From assembly GCA_021827885.1 (NCBI GenBank), contig JAKAUD010000029.1:1-7341 (forward strand): DNA of 7,341 bases, given 5' to 3'. Each line of letters opens with the position of its first letter. Position 1 is the stretch's first letter. Positions 4,894 through 7,341 of the stretch are shown piece by piece. The DNA comes from Thermoplasmata archaeon. GTDB taxonomy: Archaea; Thermoplasmatota; Thermoplasmata; Thermoplasmatales; Thermoplasmataceae. The position numbers and the translations under genes were made by a program. The notes beneath the pieces were generated by a model. That model worked only from the letters and a program-made list of their open reading frames with translations. It had not been told where the DNA came from and did not search any database.

Positions 4894-4945
4894 GGGCAGC
4901 CCTATCCCCCAAGCAGACGTGGTGTAAATTACGCAATCGGAAAGA

Positions 4946-6163
4946 ATGAAAAGCAAGCGCTCTTGGTTTTCCTATTTCAAGGCCTTTGGCCCTGCTTGGA
5001 TAGTTATGATTGCGGATGTTGATGTGGCTAGTATAATTACGGGATTGCAGTCAGGATCATCTTTTGGTTATAGGCTCGTTTTCATAGAACTTATCCTCAT
5101 AGCCCCGCTAGCTACAATCCAGTACGCCTCAGGAGCACTAGGCATCGTGACTGGACATGGCATAGGAGAAGCTGTAAGATTGCATTGGGGCAAGAAATAT
5201 TCATCGGTGGCTGCGCTGCCAATGGCTGTCATCGACTTCATGACTTATGTAGCTGAATATGCGGGGATTGGAATTGGTTTCGCACTCATTGGGATATCGC
5301 CGATTATAGGGATCTTCATTGCATTTGTTCTCCATAATATTATGGTCATAACCGGTGGTTACAGGCGTATAGAGTCGATTTTGTTGTTTATTACTGTTGT
5401 GCTAATCTTGGCAATAATTTCTGCAGTGATATTCTCGACACCAAATCTTTCCTCCATCCTGTTTATTGGCATGAACCCGATACAGCCTTACGGAAACCGC
5501 AACTACCAGTATCTCATGGCAGCAAATATAGGAGCAGTAATTATGCCATGGATGTTGTTTTACCAGGCGGGTGCGGCCGTGGAAAAGAAATTACAGAAAA
5601 CATCTTTGAGATTTCATAAGTATGAAACCTTGCTGGGTGCTGTTGTGAGCGAGGTTTTGATGATAGGAATAGTTCTGGCAGGGATGAAGATAAATATGGC
5701 AAGTATCCTTACGCCTGGAGACCTCACTTCCTTGCTGGCTGCTCTTGGTCCGTCGGGCACATATATAATGGCTGTTGGCTTGATTTCGGCTGGTTTCCTC
5801 GCTCTGATCGTTGCGTCCCTCGGTTCAGCGTGGGGGGTTGCAGATGTTCTTAACTGGAGCAGGGGACTTGATTCCAAATTTTCTCAGCAGAAAAAATTCT
5901 ATACCCTATTCATAATGGAAAGCTTTCCGGCGGCAATAACGGGGCTCTTGGTCACAGGCAACCTTGTCTCAGCAATTCTAAACCTCATGGTGGTGTATGT
6001 TGCTGTACTGCTTCCTATAGGAGTAATGTTAGGACTTCTCGTTTCTGACGGGAAAGTTATGGGTGCTGAAAAATTCTCATTCAGTTCTAGAATCTTATAT
6101 TGGGCAATGCTTGCATCGGTTGAGATTGGGGGTTTTCTGGGACTTCTGTCAATTTTTCAGTGA
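4946..6163 (+). CDS. Nramp (SLC11)-family metal-ion transporter, divergent
   Basis: A 405-residue membrane protein with about 11 hydrophobic segments, the normal size for Nramp proteins, which take up divalent metal ions with protons. Segment 1 reads AFGPAWIVMIADVDVASIIT. It keeps the metal-binding Asp (D26), but the canonical D-P-G-N is D-V-A-S, so the coordinating Asn is Ser29 and the helix-breaking Pro-Gly is lost. The next helices carry LGIVTGHGIGEAVR (family 'l-G-i-v-t-G-k-x-L-a-e'). Segment 3 has D97 and E104 in DFMTYVAEYAG. Segment 6 reads NIGAVIMPWMLFYQAGAAV, where the ion-binding Met200 is kept but the usual His after Pro is Trp202. These changes suggest ion selectivity different from classical Mn/Fe carriers; Mg-type relatives are one possibility. 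The first in-frame ATG is used, with a stop shortly upstream. The RBS is weak. The gene is divergent from the sulfur operon and stands alone. Confidence 0.85.
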   Translation: MKSKRSWFSYFKAFGPAWIVMIADVDVASIITGLQSGSSFGYRLVFIELILIAPLATIQYASGALGIVTGHGIGEAVRLHWGKKYSSVAALPMAVIDFMTYVAEYAGIGIGFALIGISPIIGIFIAFVLHNIMVITGGYRRIESILLFITVVLILAIISAVIFSTPNLSSILFIGMNPIQPYGNRNYQYLMAANIGAVIMPWMLFYQAGAAVEKKLQKTSLRFHKYETLLGAVVSEVLMIGIVLAGMKINMASILTPGDLTSLLAALGPSGTYIMAVGLISAGFLALIVASLGSAWGVADVLNWSRGLDSKFSQQKKFYTLFIMESFPAAITGLLVTGNLVSAILNLMVVYVAVLLPIGVMLGLLVSDGKVMGAEKFSFSSRILYWAMLASVEIGGFLGLLSIFQ

Positions 6164-6177
6164 AGTTGCGTTGGCCA

Positions 6178-6205
6178 GTTGTAACCATATTTGTTGCAAC
6201 CGTAT
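6178..6205. repeat. Tandem imperfect repeat GTTGTAACCATAT / GTTGCAACCGTAT
   Basis: Two 13-base copies with a 15-base period differ at two positions. The second contains the perfect palindrome GTTGCAAC and the first the near-palindrome GTTGTAAC. It begins 15 bases after the Nramp stop codon. Role unknown. Confidence 0.4.
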
Positions 6206-6215
6206 CTCTGGATCC

Positions 6216-6220
6216 TTTTT
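6216..6220 (+). terminator. Weak candidate terminator after the Nramp gene
   Basis: A run of five T residues about 50 bases after the Nramp stop is the longest plus-strand T-run in this spacer. There is no strong hairpin before it. Confidence 0.2.
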
Positions 6221-6244
6221 CTATCTCGGTTTTGAGTGTTCCGA

Positions 6245-6261
6245 ATGACAAGCATTGTCAT
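6245..6261. repeat. Palindrome ATGACAA-GCA-TTGTCAT
   Basis: Perfect seven-base arms with a three-base centre lie in the spacer between the converging Nramp and transposase genes, 41 bases beyond the transposase stop. It could be a tight hairpin serving either transcript, a regulator site, or sequence at the end of the insertion element. Confidence 0.5.
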
Positions 6262-6302
6262 AGTGCGCTGTTGAACCTTTGTTTCACCGTGTTTTCATAA
6301 CA

Positions 6303-7341
6303 TTATGTAAAATTATTATGTGCACTTTCACGGATTCTTGGATATGGCAATTCAAGTCTCTTCAGAATATCTGAAGCTTCACTGCTATCTGATGAGATAT
6401 ACAGCTTCCTCTTTCCAACCATGACAGGAACGACATCCAGATAGTTCAGATTTCTTCTTATGTTATCAATAGTAGTGAGCGTGTGTTTTTCCATTATACT
6501 TGAAATCAGGAGAGACAGTACACATACAAACGCATGGGCCCTGATCCTACCAGATTTCCTTTGGTATACAGGACGGATGTCAAGGAACGCCTTGATGGTT
6601 CTGAATGATCTCTCAATCTGCCACTGTTCCTTGTATGCAGATACAACTTCATCTTCAGAATAATCGGTATTGGTAACGATCAGGAATCTTCCTGCAATCT
6701 TCTTCAGGATATTTATGCGGTTTTCATTCAGCGTTATGCCATCCTCTGAGAACTTCACAAGAGATTTCATCTTTCCAAGGGATTTCTTCAGTTCCTCGTG
6801 ATCGGCAATCTCTGATATCCTCTTTTTGACAATATCGATTCTGTCATTGATATCCCTCAGATCAAGCTCTTCCCTCTCTCTGTTGTATACAACAATATAC
6901 CTTCTTTTTCCTGCGAGGATTCTCTGCTCTTCCGTGGAATCATCCCTCTTGATGTCATCCATGTTCACATCCACGGCCTTCATGATCAATCCATTTACCG
7001 CATGCCCATCGGTGAAATCCGTATTCATGAGGATGCCACGGTATGGTTGATTCCACCGGTATGCGGCGGTAATATACTGGTTATGATCCAAAAGATCGAG
7101 TGATTTCGATCTTCCAAATGCCCTGTCTGCAATGAATGCCATATTCTTTATATTAAACCGATCCTTCAAGACAGATATGGTGGATTCAAGTGTTTTCGGA
7201 TCTATTGTGTTCCCTGGCCATACCTCATGATGTATGGGCATGCCGTCTGCCGTTACCATTCCTATTACAATCTGTTCCTTTCCTCTCTTCCTGTCACGTG
7301 AATATCCAAACAGTACGAGATCATTATCCTCCTTTCCCTCA
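6303..7341 (-). CDS. IS4-type (IS1634-like) DDE transposase, N-terminus outside the window
   Basis: About 345 C-terminal residues are visible; the frame is open to the window edge, so the true start lies beyond 7341. The catalytic RNase H-like core is recognisable. FGYSRDRKRGKEQIVIGMV and GMPIHHEVWPGNTIDPKTL follow the pattern downstream of the first catalytic Asp, which itself is outside the window. FIADRAFG holds the second Asp (codon near 7125-7127). YKEQWQIERSFRTIK holds the catalytic Glu (codon 6612-6614) with the IS4-family Y-(2)-R-(3)-E-(6)-K spacing, the R being replaced by Gln. A long charged helical insertion separates the second Asp from the Glu, as usual in this family. The RPVYQRKSGRIRAHAFVCVL segment then leads to the C-terminus. 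No frameshift or internal stop is visible, so the copy may be active. Terminal inverted repeats cannot be assigned with only one end present. Confidence 0.85.
   Translation of the reverse strand, partial: EGKEDNDLVLFGYSRDRKRGKEQIVIGMVTADGMPIHHEVWPGNTIDPKTLESTISVLKDRFNIKNMAFIADRAFGRSKSLDLLDHNQYITAAYRWNQPYRGILMNTDFTDGHAVNGLIMKAVDVNMDDIKRDDSTEEQRILAGKRRYIVVYNREREELDLRDINDRIDIVKKRISEIADHEELKKSLGKMKSLVKFSEDGITLNENRINILKKIAGRFLIVTNTDYSEDEVVSAYKEQWQIERSFRTIKAFLDIRPVYQRKSGRIRAHAFVCVLSLLISSIMEKHTLTTIDNIRRNLNYLDVVPVMVGKRKLYISSDSSEASDILKRLELPYPRIRESAHNNFT
6303..7341 (-). mobile_element. Insertion sequence, IS4/IS1634-like, partial
   Basis: The element is defined by its transposase. Its inner end should lie in the 140-base spacer between 6164 and 6302, perhaps near the palindrome at 6245-6261. 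The outer end and any target duplication are outside the window, so the interval given here covers only the coding part. Confidence 0.65.

Larger units (their letters stand above)
4722..4945. other. Spacer before the Nramp gene, no recognisable gene
   Basis: Only very short frames are present, for example ATG at 4813 with 23 codons. The stretch contains the hairpin at 4784-4830 and a candidate promoter near 4887. No protein family can be seen on either strand. Confidence 0.5.

Noticed and set aside
5614..5877. An 87-codon minus-strand frame inside the Nramp gene
   Set aside because: It is a shadow of the hydrophobic coding sequence with no start signals.
1..7341. CRISPR array, tRNA or rRNA genes
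   Set aside because: No regularly spaced direct repeats with unique spacers, no cloverleaf with a T-arm GTTC motif, and no rRNA-like segments were seen on either strand.
4946..7341. Composite transposon made of two copies of one insertion sequence around the sulfur/Nramp genes
   Set aside because: The two transposase sequences are clearly different elements, and no shared terminal repeats are visible.

Overview
The window looks like part of an archaeal chromosome, most likely an acidophilic, sulfur-metabolising member of the Thermoplasmata. The reasons are strong GAGGTGA Shine-Dalgarno sequences, TTTAAATA-type TATA boxes, a DsrE/TusA/sulfide-dehydrogenase-like operon, a secreted protein with several N-glycosylation sequons, and IS4-type transposases of a kind common in this group. 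The lineage is inferred from these features; no rRNA or other phylogenetic marker is present.

Layout. (1) Positions 1-1199, plus strand, visibly AT-rich: the 3' part of an ABC-2 type exporter permease, overlapping by ATGA with a gene for a small membrane-anchored extracytoplasmic protein (5 Cys, 4 sequons). (2) Positions 1200-1883: no intact gene. It holds a T-tract, two inverted repeats and the frameshifted 3' end of an IS4-type transposase on the minus strand. (3) Positions 1884-4212, minus strand, richer in G+C: a compact four-gene operon read dsrE-like, tusA, SQR/FCSD-like flavoprotein, DUF1641. (4) Positions 4213-4945: no intact gene. It holds the probable control region of the sulfur operon (inverted repeat, TATA candidates), a possible leaderless promoter with a decayed plus-strand reading frame, a degenerate direct repeat and a hairpin. 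(5) Positions 4946-6163, plus strand: an Nramp (SLC11)-family metal-ion transporter with altered metal-binding signatures. (6) Positions 6164-6302: short spacer with small palindromes. (7) Positions 6303-7341, minus strand: the C-terminal two thirds or so of a different IS4/IS1634-type DDE transposase, running off the window.

How the genes work together. The four minus-strand genes read as one sulfur-handling module. The SQR/FCSD-like flavoprotein would oxidise sulfide or persulfide through a Cys pair. TusA (CPGP) and the single-Cys DsrE-like protein would carry the sulfane sulfur as protein persulfides. DUF1641 is the usual small helical companion of such oxidoreductases in archaea. Two of the three junctions use the same TGAGGTGA octamer, in which the stop codon of one gene begins the ribosome binding site of the next. 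The Nramp gene is divergent from this operon and separated by about 730 bp of decayed DNA, so a functional link is only a guess. Transposase sequences on both sides suggest a rearranged region, but the two elements differ, so they do not form an obvious composite transposon. The strongest leads are the operon's unusual features (only two Cys in the flavoprotein, fused stop/RBS junctions, a putative operator), the D-V-A-S Nramp, and the decayed interval at 4342-4721. I found no CRISPR array, tRNA or rRNA.
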